From Candidatus Desantisbacteria bacterium CG2_30_40_21 (lineage in GTDB: Bacteria; UBA9089; CG2-30-40-21), in NCBI GenBank assembly GCA_001873945.1, contig MNYI01000092.1, positions 1 to 6,029 on the forward strand: a DNA stretch of 6,029 bases, given 5' to 3'. The stretch's first letter is position 1; each line of letters opens with the position of its first letter. Under the pieces are notes generated by a model. The model had not been told where the DNA came from, made no database searches, and saw only the letters and a list, made by a program, of their open reading frames with translations. The translations under genes were made by a program, and so were the position numbers. Shown here piece after piece: positions 1 through 5,635 of this stretch.

Positions 1-20
1 GGTAAAAATAAGAGATTAAA

Positions 21-211
21 CCACGAAGGACACGAAGAACACGAAGTGAAATTTGACAAAATATCCAATAAAGTTATCGGATGTGCCATAGAAGTACATC
101 GATCCCTCTGTCCAAGTTTACTTGAATCTACTTATGAATAATGCCAAGATTGAAGAAAAGTATAAAAAAGTTTGTTTTCTAAAATCTTCGTGTGTTTCGT
201 GCTCTTCGTGG
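21..211. mobile_element. MITE-like element with 26-bp terminal inverted repeats, copy 1
   Basis: The left end (21-46) and the right end (186-211) are inverted repeats matching at 22 of 26 positions. Both are built on a 9-bp rhythm of cacgaag units (ccacgaag, cacgaag, cacgaag). The 139 bases between them contain only a truncated GxxExxY-family reading frame. No transposase is present, so any mobility would have to be supplied in trans. I infer a miniature, non-autonomous element from size, inverted ends and a gutted interior. From memory, similar CACGAAG-rich repeats often flank GxxExxY genes in environmental genomes. Flanking target-site duplication cannot be judged because the copies are in tandem. 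Confidence 0.7.
46..141 (+). pseudogene. Truncated GxxExxY-family protein start (copy 1)
   Basis: A GTG at 46 opens a 31-codon frame ending in TAA at 139. It contains IGCAIEVHRSLCPSLLESTYE, matched here by eye to the N-terminal signature of GxxExxY proteins (G-x-x-x-E-V-H-x-x-L-x-P-x-L-L-E-S-x-Y-E). That family is a small PDDEXK-nuclease-like group of about 125 residues, so roughly three quarters is missing. Reading on past the stop gives no family-like sequence, only another stop. The GTG lies inside the left terminal repeat and has no clear ribosome binding site. It is best read as a remnant inside the element, although a short peptide cannot be excluded. Confidence 0.75.
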
Positions 212-229
212 TAAAAATAAGAGATTAAA

Positions 230-420
230 CCACGAAGGACACGAAGAACACGAAGTGAAATTTGACAAAATATCCAATAAAGTTATCGGATGTGCCATAG
301 AAGTACATCGATCCCTCTGTCCAAGTTTACTTGAATCTACTTATGAATAATGCCAAGATTGAAGAAAAGTATAAAAAAGTTTGTTTTATAAAATCTTCGT
401 GTGTTTCGTGCTCTTCGTGG
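230..420. mobile_element. MITE-like element with 26-bp terminal inverted repeats, copy 2
   Basis: This is the second unit of the tandem pair, with ends at 230-255 and 395-420. It matches copy 1 except at base 388. The right end of copy 1 and the left end of copy 2 face each other across only 18 bp, so a second hairpin could form across the junction. Past 420 the linker-like sequence taaaaaataat continues briefly and then becomes unrelated. In the mlaE transcript this would be the first strong secondary structure after the stop codon. It could therefore help end or stabilise that message, but it has no U-run typical of an intrinsic terminator. Confidence 0.7.
255..350 (+). pseudogene. Truncated GxxExxY-family protein start (copy 2)
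   Basis: The 31-codon fragment is identical to that in copy 1, from a GTG in the left terminal repeat to TAA at 348-350. The same stop in both copies shows that the truncation preceded the tandem duplication. Nothing supports expression. Confidence 0.75.
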
Positions 421-494
421 TAAAAAATAATAGTCTAATTAATTGCTACAGTTGATGTCGAGTACGCCGCAACTGAGCTTTATCGCTATCTCCA

Positions 495-1265
495 CTAATA
501 CAATATCATCGTCAGCAAAAAATCCGAGATAAGCACAGTCATAATTGAAAGCACAACCGCTGCGGTAGTAGCTTTACCAACACCCTCTGCCCCGCCAGTA
601 CAGGTAAATCCCTTGTAACAACTAACGGTAATAATCAATCCGCCAAAGATAATGGTTTTTACCAATCCATTTATGATGTCAATAGGCTGGAGAAAATCTA
701 TACTATTCTGGATATATATCTGGTTCCGTATCCCAAACTTCCACACCCCTATCATGTATCCGCCAAACATACCAATAATATCAGAAAACACAGTCAGAAT
801 TGGAAGCATGATCAAGGCTGCATAGAATCTGGGAACTGCTAAGTATTTAATCGGGTCAGTAGCCAGGGTGCGCAGGGCATCTATTTGTTCAGTAACCTTC
901 ATGGTGCCTATTTCTGCGGCTGTAGCAGAACCAATCCTTCCTGAAACAATAATAGCAGTCATAACCGGTCCAAGTTCCATGGTCAAGGATGCTGCTACCA
1001 GACTGCCGGTATACGACTCTAACTCCACCATCTTAAACTGGAGGTATGCCAGATACCCAAGAACCATGCCCACAAAGACAGACATCAGACTTACTATAGG
1101 TATAGTGTCAACACCAATTGTTACAAGCTGCTGGACAAAATGCTTTATATTAAATGGTTTTTTTGCCCCTTGAACAATGATTTGTTGAAGGAGGGCAGCT
1201 ATTTTTCCCAATTCCTCCAGCCCGGCAATTATTTTTTTCCCGATTTGTTCAATTAAATATCCCAA
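495..1265 (-). CDS. mlaE: MlaE-family ABC transporter permease
   Basis: This is an inner-membrane permease of the MlaE/YrbE family. In the family it works with an ATPase (MlaF) and an MCE-domain protein (MlaD) to move phospholipids between the inner and outer membranes. The 256 residues are close to the usual length of about 260. The family signature is at residues 97-131: ELGPVMTAIIVSGRIGSA, then AAEIGT and EQIDAL. Hydrophobic stretches lie near 46-75, 85-110, 147-175, 198-215 and 234-256. The conserved loop after the fourth, CYKGF then GGAEGVGKATT, spans 216-234. The start is a TTG at 1263-1265, abutting the dnaB stop with no gap. No in-frame ATG occurs before residue 61, which would cut off the N-terminal helix. 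A weak GGTGGAAG sequence precedes it. It is the last gene of the operon here; no ATPase or MCE gene follows before the window edge. Confidence 0.93.
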   Translation of the reverse strand: MGYLIEQIGKKIIAGLEELGKIAALLQQIIVQGAKKPFNIKHFVQQLVTIGVDTIPIVSLMSVFVGMVLGYLAYLQFKMVELESYTGSLVAASLTMELGPVMTAIIVSGRIGSATAAEIGTMKVTEQIDALRTLATDPIKYLAVPRFYAALIMLPILTVFSDIIGMFGGYMIGVWKFGIRNQIYIQNSIDFLQPIDIINGLVKTIIFGGLIITVSCYKGFTCTGGAEGVGKATTAAVVLSIMTVLISDFLLTMILY

Positions 1266-2600
1266 TTATTCTTCCACCCTTTCCAAGTTTTCAAATCTGG
1301 TAAAGCGATTGATAAATGTTAATTTTACCGTGCCTGTGGGTCCATTCCTTTGCTTGCCAATAATGATTTCAGCAATACCCTGATTTTCCTCAGTTGGTTT
1401 ATAATACTCTTCCCGGTAAACAAACATTACCAAGTCAGCATCTTGTTCAATGGCTCCGGATTCCCGTAAGTCTGAGAGCATTGGTTTTTTATCTGTTCTT
1501 GCCTCTGGTGCTCGTGAAAGCTGGGATAAGGCGATAACCGGTGCATTTATCTCTCGGGCTAACGACTTTAATGATCTGGAGATTTCAGAAACCTCTTGTT
1601 GCCTATTATCCCTACCCCGCGATGATGTTCCTCTAGCTAACTGGAGATAATCCACAATAATTAATCCAATATTATGCCGTGCCTTAAGTCGTCTCGCCTT
1701 TGCCCGTATCTCAAGGACAGAAAGGGAGGGTGTATCATCAATATAAATGGGTGCCTCGGCTAACACCCCGGCTGCTGTGGTTAATTTAGGCCAATCAGAC
1801 TCACTCAAGTATCCTGTACGCAGCTTATTGGCGTCCACCCTTGCCTCAGCACACAATACCCGTTGCACCAATTGCTCCTTGCTCATCTCAAGGCTGAATA
1901 TCCCTGCTGGCACTTTTGATTTTATGGCAGCATTCATGGCTATATTAAGGGCAAAGCTCGTTTTACCCATGGATGTTCTTCCAGCGATAATTATCAGGTC
2001 AGATGGCTGAAATCCTGAGGTATATTTATCCAGATCAACAAAACCACTTGGCACACCAGTAACATGCTCTTTTTGCTTGTAGAGCTTTTCAATCAACTCA
2101 AAACTGTCATGAAGTATAGCCTCAAGCGGCACAAACTCACGAGTTATCTTTTTTTGGACAACATCAAATATCATTCGTTCAGCTTGGTCAAGTACATTGG
2201 TAACATCCTCTCCGCCTTCATACCCCATAGTCACAATATTTGTAGCAACGGTTATCAGCTTGCGTAATAACGCCTTGTCCTGAACAATTTTGGCATAATA
2301 TTTTATATTTGCTGCGGTTGGGACGCTATTTAAGAGTGCCGTCAGGTAAACAGAACCGCCTACAGATGCCAACTCATTATTATGCTGCAATTGCTCAGAT
2401 AAGGTAACAATATCTACTGGCTCATTTTTCTCATAAAGAGAGATGATGGCTTGATATATCCTTTGATGGACACCCCGATAAAAATAATCATCCTCAATCA
2501 ATTCTATGGCACTACCTATAGCATCCTTATCCATAAGCATAGCACCAAGCATTGACATCTCTGCCTCTATTGATTGAGGTGGAATCTTTTCTATAGACAT
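1266..2600 (-). CDS. dnaB: Replicative DNA helicase DnaB
   Basis: DnaB is the hexameric 5'-to-3' helicase that unwinds DNA at the replication fork and recruits primase. The protein has 444 residues, full length for the family. The N-terminal primase-interacting domain (about 7-110) opens with PPQSIEAEMSMLGAML. A linker leads to the RecA-like ATPase domain from about residue 182 (TGVPSGFVDLD). Walker A is GRTSMGKT at 207-214; many homologues have P where this has T209. The catalytic glutamate is E238 in FSLEMS. Walker B is IGLIIVDYLQL with D317. SDLRESGAIEQDADLV (376-391) and KQRNGPTGTVKLTF (416-429) are the usual C-terminal motifs, with the arginine finger region. No intein interrupts the ATPase motifs. 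The ATG follows the rplI stop by 2 bp, with AAGGGAG (2606-2612) as ribosome binding site inside the end of rplI. rplI-dnaB is a widespread pairing. Confidence 0.98.
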   Translation of the reverse strand: MSIEKIPPQSIEAEMSMLGAMLMDKDAIGSAIELIEDDYFYRGVHQRIYQAIISLYEKNEPVDIVTLSEQLQHNNELASVGGSVYLTALLNSVPTAANIKYYAKIVQDKALLRKLITVATNIVTMGYEGGEDVTNVLDQAERMIFDVVQKKITREFVPLEAILHDSFELIEKLYKQKEHVTGVPSGFVDLDKYTSGFQPSDLIIIAGRTSMGKTSFALNIAMNAAIKSKVPAGIFSLEMSKEQLVQRVLCAEARVDANKLRTGYLSESDWPKLTTAAGVLAEAPIYIDDTPSLSVLEIRAKARRLKARHNIGLIIVDYLQLARGTSSRGRDNRQQEVSEISRSLKSLAREINAPVIALSQLSRAPEARTDKKPMLSDLRESGAIEQDADLVMFVYREEYYKPTEENQGIAEIIIGKQRNGPTGTVKLTFINRFTRFENLERVEE

Positions 2601-2602
2601 AA

Positions 2603-3043
2603 TTACTCCCTTTCCACCATAATCTTAACCGTTGCTGATATTCCCTGATAAAGCTTAATGCTTGCAGTATACTCTCCCAGTGATTTTATAGGGTCATGGT
2701 TGATCATCTTTTTTTCTACCTTTAACTTATGCCGCATTAAGGCATTGACAATATCATCAGTAGACACTGACCCAAAGAGCTTTTCCCCCTCACCAGCCTT
2801 CTTTTTTACAGTAAGGGTAAGCCCTTTTAACCTCTCCGCAAAATCTATTGCCGTTGATTTTTCCTTTGCTGCAAACGAGGCAACCTGTTTCTTTTTATCC
2901 TCAAGGGATTTGATATTACTTGTTGTAGCCAGCAAGACCAGATCCTTGGGAAATAGAAAATTTTTAGCATAACCCTCAGCCACTGTTTTTACATCCCCTG
3001 CCTTTCCAAGACCAGGAACATCCTTTTTCAGAATTACATTCAT
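2603..3043 (-). CDS. rplI: 50S ribosomal protein L9
   Basis: L9 binds 23S rRNA near the base of the L1 stalk and helps maintain reading frame. The 146 residues are close to the usual 148. The N-terminal RNA-binding domain begins MNVILKKDVPGLGKAGDVK and carries the L9 signature through EGYAKNFLFPKDLVLLAT. A D stands where a G is frequent after LFPK. A charged connecting helix spans about 42-75. The C-terminal domain contains GEGEKLFGSVSTDDIVNAL. Its ATG overlaps the Nudix stop codon (ATGA), and its strong ribosome binding site lies within the last Nudix codons, so the two are probably translationally coupled. The usual upstream neighbours rpsF, ssb and rpsR are absent; a Nudix gene takes that place. 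Confidence 0.98.
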   Translation of the reverse strand: MNVILKKDVPGLGKAGDVKTVAEGYAKNFLFPKDLVLLATTSNIKSLEDKKKQVASFAAKEKSTAIDFAERLKGLTLTVKKKAGEGEKLFGSVSTDDIVNALMRHKLKVEKKMINHDPIKSLGEYTASIKLYQGISATVKIMVERE

Positions 3044-3501
3044 AAAAGTCCTCCTTTTTTCTTAAGCAAAAAATAATCAGCCAGAATCTCTCGATGATCA
3101 AAGGCAATATCCTCAGGAAGGTTATCTTCCTTAAATATTCCAACTTCTGCTGCATCATCATCTGCTTTAGGCTCACCATCTGCCTGAGCTACAAACACCG
3201 TGGTAATGGTATGATGTCTTGGATCACGGTCAGGGGCAGAGTATGTATGAAGCTGGCAGATGAGGTTGATATCAAGACCTGTTTCCTCTTTTGCCTCTCG
3301 GACAGCGGTTTGTTCCATGCTTTCTCCATACTCTACAAATCCACCAGGAATTGCCCAGCCATAGGGTGGATTTTTTCTCTTTATCAAGACAATGCCCCTA
3401 ATCCCCTCTCCCTTTTGAGGAGAGGGACATGGTGAAGGGAACTGTTTTTTTAATTCAATAATTATATCTGCGGTTGGGAAAGGATTTTTGTATTTTCTCA
3501 T
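3040..3501 (-). CDS. Nudix hydrolase, ADP-ribose pyrophosphatase-like
   Basis: Nudix enzymes hydrolyse nucleoside diphosphates linked to another group, using metal ions. The complete Nudix box GX5EX7REUXEEXGU is present from G54 to L76, with E60, R68, E69, E72 and E73. Flanking motifs (KRKNPPYGWAIPGGF before; YSAPDRDPRHHT after) resemble the COG1051 ADP-ribose pyrophosphatase group, but the substrate is not proven. The 153 residues exceed the expected length of about 135 because residues 18-35 come from an in-frame palindromic repeat between IIIEL and GIVLIKRK. The ATG at 3499-3501 has no ribosome binding site and sits 9 bases after a strong -10, so translation is probably from a leaderless message. 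It heads the Nudix-rplI-dnaB-mlaE operon and overlaps rplI by 4 bp. Confidence 0.92.
   Translation of the reverse strand: MRKYKNPFPTADIIIELKKQFPSPCPSPQKGEGIRGIVLIKRKNPPYGWAIPGGFVEYGESMEQTAVREAKEETGLDINLICQLHTYSAPDRDPRHHTITTVFVAQADGEPKADDDAAEVGIFKEDNLPEDIAFDHREILADYFLLKKKGGLL
3050..3056 (-). promoter_or_regulatory. Shine-Dalgarno of rplI inside the Nudix gene
   Basis: AAGGAGG lies 6 bases before the rplI ATG. It also encodes part of the Lys-Lys-Gly-Gly tail of the Nudix protein. It is the strongest ribosome binding site in the window. It would let L9, a high-demand protein, be translated far more efficiently than the Nudix gene, which has no such site. Confidence 0.9.
3397..3450. repeat. In-frame palindromic repeat insertion in the Nudix gene
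   Basis: These 54 bases encode KKQFPSPCPSPQKGEGIR, which does not belong to the Nudix fold. On the plus strand, ccctctcc (3404-3411) and ggagaggg (3419-3426) form an 8-bp stem with a 7-base loop. Purine- and pyrimidine-rich palindromes of this type, translating to strings like PSPxPSPxKGEG, recur between genes in many bacterial genomes. Here the repeat lies inside a gene and keeps the frame open. It falls between the first two beta strands, where relatives have only a short turn, so the protein may tolerate it. The exact borders are inferred from the family alignment in memory. Confidence 0.8.
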
Positions 3502-3510
3502 AAGGATTAA

Positions 3511-3539
3511 ATTTTACACCTAAAGTTGGAATAAGTCAA
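3511..3539 (-). promoter_or_regulatory. Promoter of the Nudix-rplI-dnaB-mlaE operon
   Basis: On the minus strand TTGACT (3534-3539), a 17-bp spacer and TAAAAT (3511-3516) form a near-consensus sigma-70-type promoter. The expected start of transcription is near 3504, leaving about 3 bases before the Nudix ATG. This fits the absence of a ribosome binding site there. Confidence 0.8.
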
Positions 3540-3558
3540 GAAAAATCTTGAGTTGTAC
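3534..3558 (-). repeat. Solo end of the hslV-leader element family
   Basis: Read on the minus strand, this stretch begins GTACAACT and ends ATTTTTCTTGACT. The right end of the element at 5776-5799 has the same two blocks, separated slightly differently (three extra bases here). Inside it, TCAAGA-AAAA-TCTTGA (3536-3551) is a perfect small palindrome. The terminal TTGACT serves as the -35 of the downstream operon promoter. No partner end was found nearby, so this looks like a solo or decayed copy. Confidence 0.55.
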
Positions 3559-3624
3559 GATAGTTTTATTAGGAAAGCGTTGCAAATGCCCCTGCTGAAA
3601 AACCCTAATCCCTCACCAGCTCGG

Positions 3625-3744
3625 CAGGCTGTTACGGAACTAAAAATCGAGGGTACTGGCATACTACGATATGGTATCTGGCAAGGAAATGTGAACGGCA
3701 TATTGTGTGCCTCTCATGCCAAGTTTCTATTCCGTAACAGCCTG
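3625..3744. repeat. 120-bp inverted-repeat unit
   Basis: caggctgttacggaa at 3625-3639 and its exact reverse complement at 3730-3744 enclose 90 bases. A shorter nested pair, TGGCAT (3657-3662) and ATGCCA (3716-3721), extends the fold inward. There is no coding capacity and no transposase. It could be a miniature element, or a structured untranslated segment if transcription continues past the nuclease gene. Confidence 0.75.
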
Positions 3745-3764
3745 TCGGGGGACAAGGAGTGTAG

Positions 3765-3784
3765 CACAGGCATTCTTGTCTGTG
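3765..3784. repeat. Short hairpin, cacaggca/tgtctgtg
   Basis: An 8-bp stem with one G-T pair closes a 4-base loop (ttct). It is followed on the plus strand by tttctttattt. No plus-strand gene precedes it, so a terminator role is doubtful. On the minus strand, where the nuclease transcript would run, there is no U-run. The motif resembles dispersed hairpin repeats more than a regulator. Confidence 0.5.
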
Positions 3785-3844
3785 TTTCTTTATTTGTCCC
3801 TCAGATGAATGGACAAGTGGTCTGGGGAAAATGGGGACAGTACC

Positions 3845-5083
3845 CTACAGCCTGACCTTCACCTTCCCAAATTCACCATCATAACCAGCCTCAATGTGGA
3901 TGATACCTTGCCGCATCCGTGATATTGCTTCAGCAAGCAGAGGACTGTGTTTATGGCTTATATCCTCAAGTGATGTATCCATTAATATTTGTAACTCCGG
4001 TCCAATCATGGCAAGGATGTCATGGTAGATTTTCTGCACCTTTTTGCTTTTTACCCCACAACCATGAATCTCTGAAAGTATTTCTATTAGCGGGATAATG
4101 CTGCAGTATGGCTTCGCACCCTGTGGCATTTCGCTAATTTGCCTATCAGCAAGGTTTTCTACCCTGCTTAATGTCCCAATGGTTACAGGTTTGCAGCATA
4201 CAGGACATAATCCATGATTTTTTATGGTTGCCTTTGGGTCAAGCATTGTTTGACACTTACGATGGCCATCCATGTGATATTTTCCTTCTTCAGGGAAAAA
4301 TTCAATGGTAGCCTCTATGTTGTCATGGGTTTGAAGGGCGTGAAAAAGGGCATTATAAGAGGGTTGTATATTAAATATAGTTGCTTCCCTGCCAATCTTT
4401 TCCGGAGAGTGGGCATCAGAATTAGAAACAAGGGCAAATCTATCTAAAGAAGATACACGCCAATTCATTTGTGGGTCAGAGGATAATCCAGTTTCAAGGG
4501 CAAAGATATGCTCGCTCAGGTCTTCAAAACACTCCTGAATGGAATCAAACCCTGATTTTGAGCCAAGTACAGAAAACCATGGCGTCCAGATATGGGCAGG
4601 GATAAGGATGGATTTGGGATTTATGGATAGAATAATTTCTAACAGATTTCTGGAGCTAAGCCCAAGGATAGGTCGGCCATCTGATCTAATGTTGCCAATT
4701 TTTTCCAATACTTTTTGGATATTAATTGCATCAGAAAGCTCTGGCACAAGGATAAGATTGTGAACCTTTCGCACCTTGTTGCCCTGTTTATAAATATTGC
4801 TTATCTCGACCGAAAGGATAAATCGCACCTCTTCACAACAGGATGCTGGTATTTGAGCATCTATTGTCTGGCAATAGGCTGATTTTAACCTGAATAACCC
4901 ATCACCTGTGGATTCAAGCTTGTCCTTTATTTGAGCAAACCATGCAGGATGGGTGAAATCACCAGTCCCTACCAGATGAACCCCTTTAAGTTGTGCCCAT
5001 CTGTAAATATTTTCCAGATTAAGTGACTTGCTTGTTGCTCTGGAAAAGCATGAATGAATATGAAGGTCAGCAATTATTTTCAT
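3845..5083 (-). CDS. Endonuclease Q family DNA repair nuclease (PHP domain plus zinc finger)
   Basis: This is a COG1379-type protein of 412 residues, close to the 424 of Pyrococcus furiosus EndoQ. EndoQ cuts DNA 5' of deaminated bases (uracil, hypoxanthine, xanthine) and abasic sites. The PHP metal site is visible as DLHIH (H8, H10), GTGDFTHP (D42, H45), SVEIS (E93), VHNL (H108), PAHIW (H164) and NSDAH (D223, H225). The zinc-finger segment is at 268-312: KYHMDGHRKC, then CPVCCKP (C277, C293, C296) and RVENLADR. C297 replaces the usual G. The helical C-terminal part includes GCGVKSKKV and ends near AGYDGEFGKVKV, both typical. The ATG overlaps the hslV stop (ATGA) with only a weak GGTGGA upstream, so expression is probably coupled to hslV. 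EndoQ is common in Thermococcales and some methanogens and patchy in bacteria, so transfer is possible but not shown. Confidence 0.9.
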   Translation of the reverse strand: MKIIADLHIHSCFSRATSKSLNLENIYRWAQLKGVHLVGTGDFTHPAWFAQIKDKLESTGDGLFRLKSAYCQTIDAQIPASCCEEVRFILSVEISNIYKQGNKVRKVHNLILVPELSDAINIQKVLEKIGNIRSDGRPILGLSSRNLLEIILSINPKSILIPAHIWTPWFSVLGSKSGFDSIQECFEDLSEHIFALETGLSSDPQMNWRVSSLDRFALVSNSDAHSPEKIGREATIFNIQPSYNALFHALQTHDNIEATIEFFPEEGKYHMDGHRKCQTMLDPKATIKNHGLCPVCCKPVTIGTLSRVENLADRQISEMPQGAKPYCSIIPLIEILSEIHGCGVKSKKVQKIYHDILAMIGPELQILMDTSLEDISHKHSPLLAEAISRMRQGIIHIEAGYDGEFGKVKVRL

Positions 5084-5610
5084 GCCAATGTTTCCACCGT
5101 TATCTGATCATTTGTATAAACACATATTCTTGAGGCAATCAGGAGTGATTCCCTGACTATTTGTTCTGAATTCATATCCGTATGACTGATTAATGCCCGG
5201 GCTGCTGCTAAGGCATAAACTCCACCAGAGCCTATGGCAACAACCCCATCATCAGGCTCAATCACCTCTCCGCTTCCAGAGATAATAAAGGCATTTTTTT
5301 TATCAATAACAGCAAGCAATGCCTCTAATTTACGCAGGTATTTATCTGTACGCCATTCTTTTGCCAATTCAACCGCTGCCCTTGAAAGATTTCCGTGATA
5401 TTCTTCAAGTTTTGTTTCAAATCGTTCAAACAGGGTAAATGCATCAGCCGCTGATCCGGCAAAACCAGCCAGAACCTTATCCTTATACATGCGTCTAACC
5501 TTTTTTGCCCCTGATTTCATAATGGTCTGGTTCAGACTTACCTGTCCATCTCCACCAATTGCAATCTGATCGTTGCGAGAAACACCCAGAATAGTAGTTG
5601 CATGAATCAT
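5080..5610 (-). CDS. hslV: ATP-dependent protease subunit HslV (ClpQ)
   Basis: HslV is the proteasome-like threonine peptidase that forms a double hexamer and is activated by the HslU ATPase. The 176-residue product begins MIHATTILGV. If T5 becomes the mature N-terminus, D21 and K37 become D17 and K33, exactly the canonical catalytic positions. GDGQ, LAGFAGSAADAFTLFE, WRTDKYLRKLEALL, EPDDG and AIGSGG all match the family. The start at 5608-5610 is supported by AAGGAG 8 bases upstream. An in-frame ATG 22 codons earlier (5676) lies within the repeat element and adds residues foreign to the family. hslU does not follow; an endonuclease Q gene does, overlapping by 4 bp. In many bacteria hslV and hslU are adjacent, so HslU must be encoded elsewhere or be missing. 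Confidence 0.97.
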   Translation of the reverse strand: MIHATTILGVSRNDQIAIGGDGQVSLNQTIMKSGAKKVRRMYKDKVLAGFAGSAADAFTLFERFETKLEEYHGNLSRAAVELAKEWRTDKYLRKLEALLAVIDKKNAFIISGSGEVIEPDDGVVAIGSGGVYALAAARALISHTDMNSEQIVRESLLIASRICVYTNDQITVETLA

Positions 5611-5618
5611 TGTGATAG

Positions 5619-5624
5619 CTCCTT
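5619..5624 (-). promoter_or_regulatory. Shine-Dalgarno of hslV, fixes the start
   Basis: AAGGAG stands 8 bases before the ATG at 5610. It selects the MIHATT start over the longer frame from 5676. It lies 11 bases outside the inner arm of the leader element, so it should stay accessible even if that element folds in the RNA. Confidence 0.9.
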
Positions 5625-5635
5625 CTAAGTAAGTC

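Larger units (their letters stand above)
1..420. repeat. Tandem duplication, 209-bp period
   Basis: Bases 1-209 and 210-418 are the same sequence. I see one difference, C at 179 against A at 388. The junction motif ggtaaaaata occurs at 1 and 210 and, slightly altered, at 419. The window opens exactly on this junction, so further copies may lie to the left. Each period is one inverted-repeat element of 191 bp plus an 18-bp AT-rich linker. The near identity points to a recent duplication, and the single substitution argues against a pure assembly duplication. It lies directly downstream of the mlaE-like gene, where the ATPase gene of an Mla-type transporter might have been expected. Confidence 0.95.
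3502..3844. other. Intergenic region made of several repeats, no gene
   Basis: The gap between the endonuclease Q gene and the Nudix gene holds, from left to right, the operon promoter (3511-3539), a repeat end shared with the element before hslV (3534-3558), a 120-bp inverted-repeat unit (3625-3744), a hairpin (3765-3784), and a weak TTGTCC/GGACAA pair (3794-3799, 3811-3816). A plus-strand open frame of 100 codons crosses it, but it runs through the inverted repeats and into the antisense of the nuclease gene, so I do not call it. No convincing terminator for the nuclease transcript was seen. Confidence 0.75.

Noticed and set aside
439..498. Plus-strand tail reading ATVDVEYAATELYRYLH before a stop, as the end of a broken gene
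   Set aside because: The frame is only about 19 codons long, is preceded by a stop, and shows no recognisable family.
2976..3179. Minus-strand open frame of 67 codons across the Nudix-rplI junction
   Set aside because: It is out of frame with two clear genes and has no family features; it is a shadow of both.
3765..3796. Intrinsic terminator for the nuclease gene
   Set aside because: The T-rich run follows the hairpin on the plus strand only. The nuclease transcript runs on the minus strand, where no U-run follows.
3553..3855. Plus-strand open frame of 100 codons in the gap before the Nudix gene
   Set aside because: It runs through the 120-bp inverted-repeat unit and a hairpin and ends antisense to the nuclease gene. 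It has no ribosome binding site and no recognisable protein pattern.
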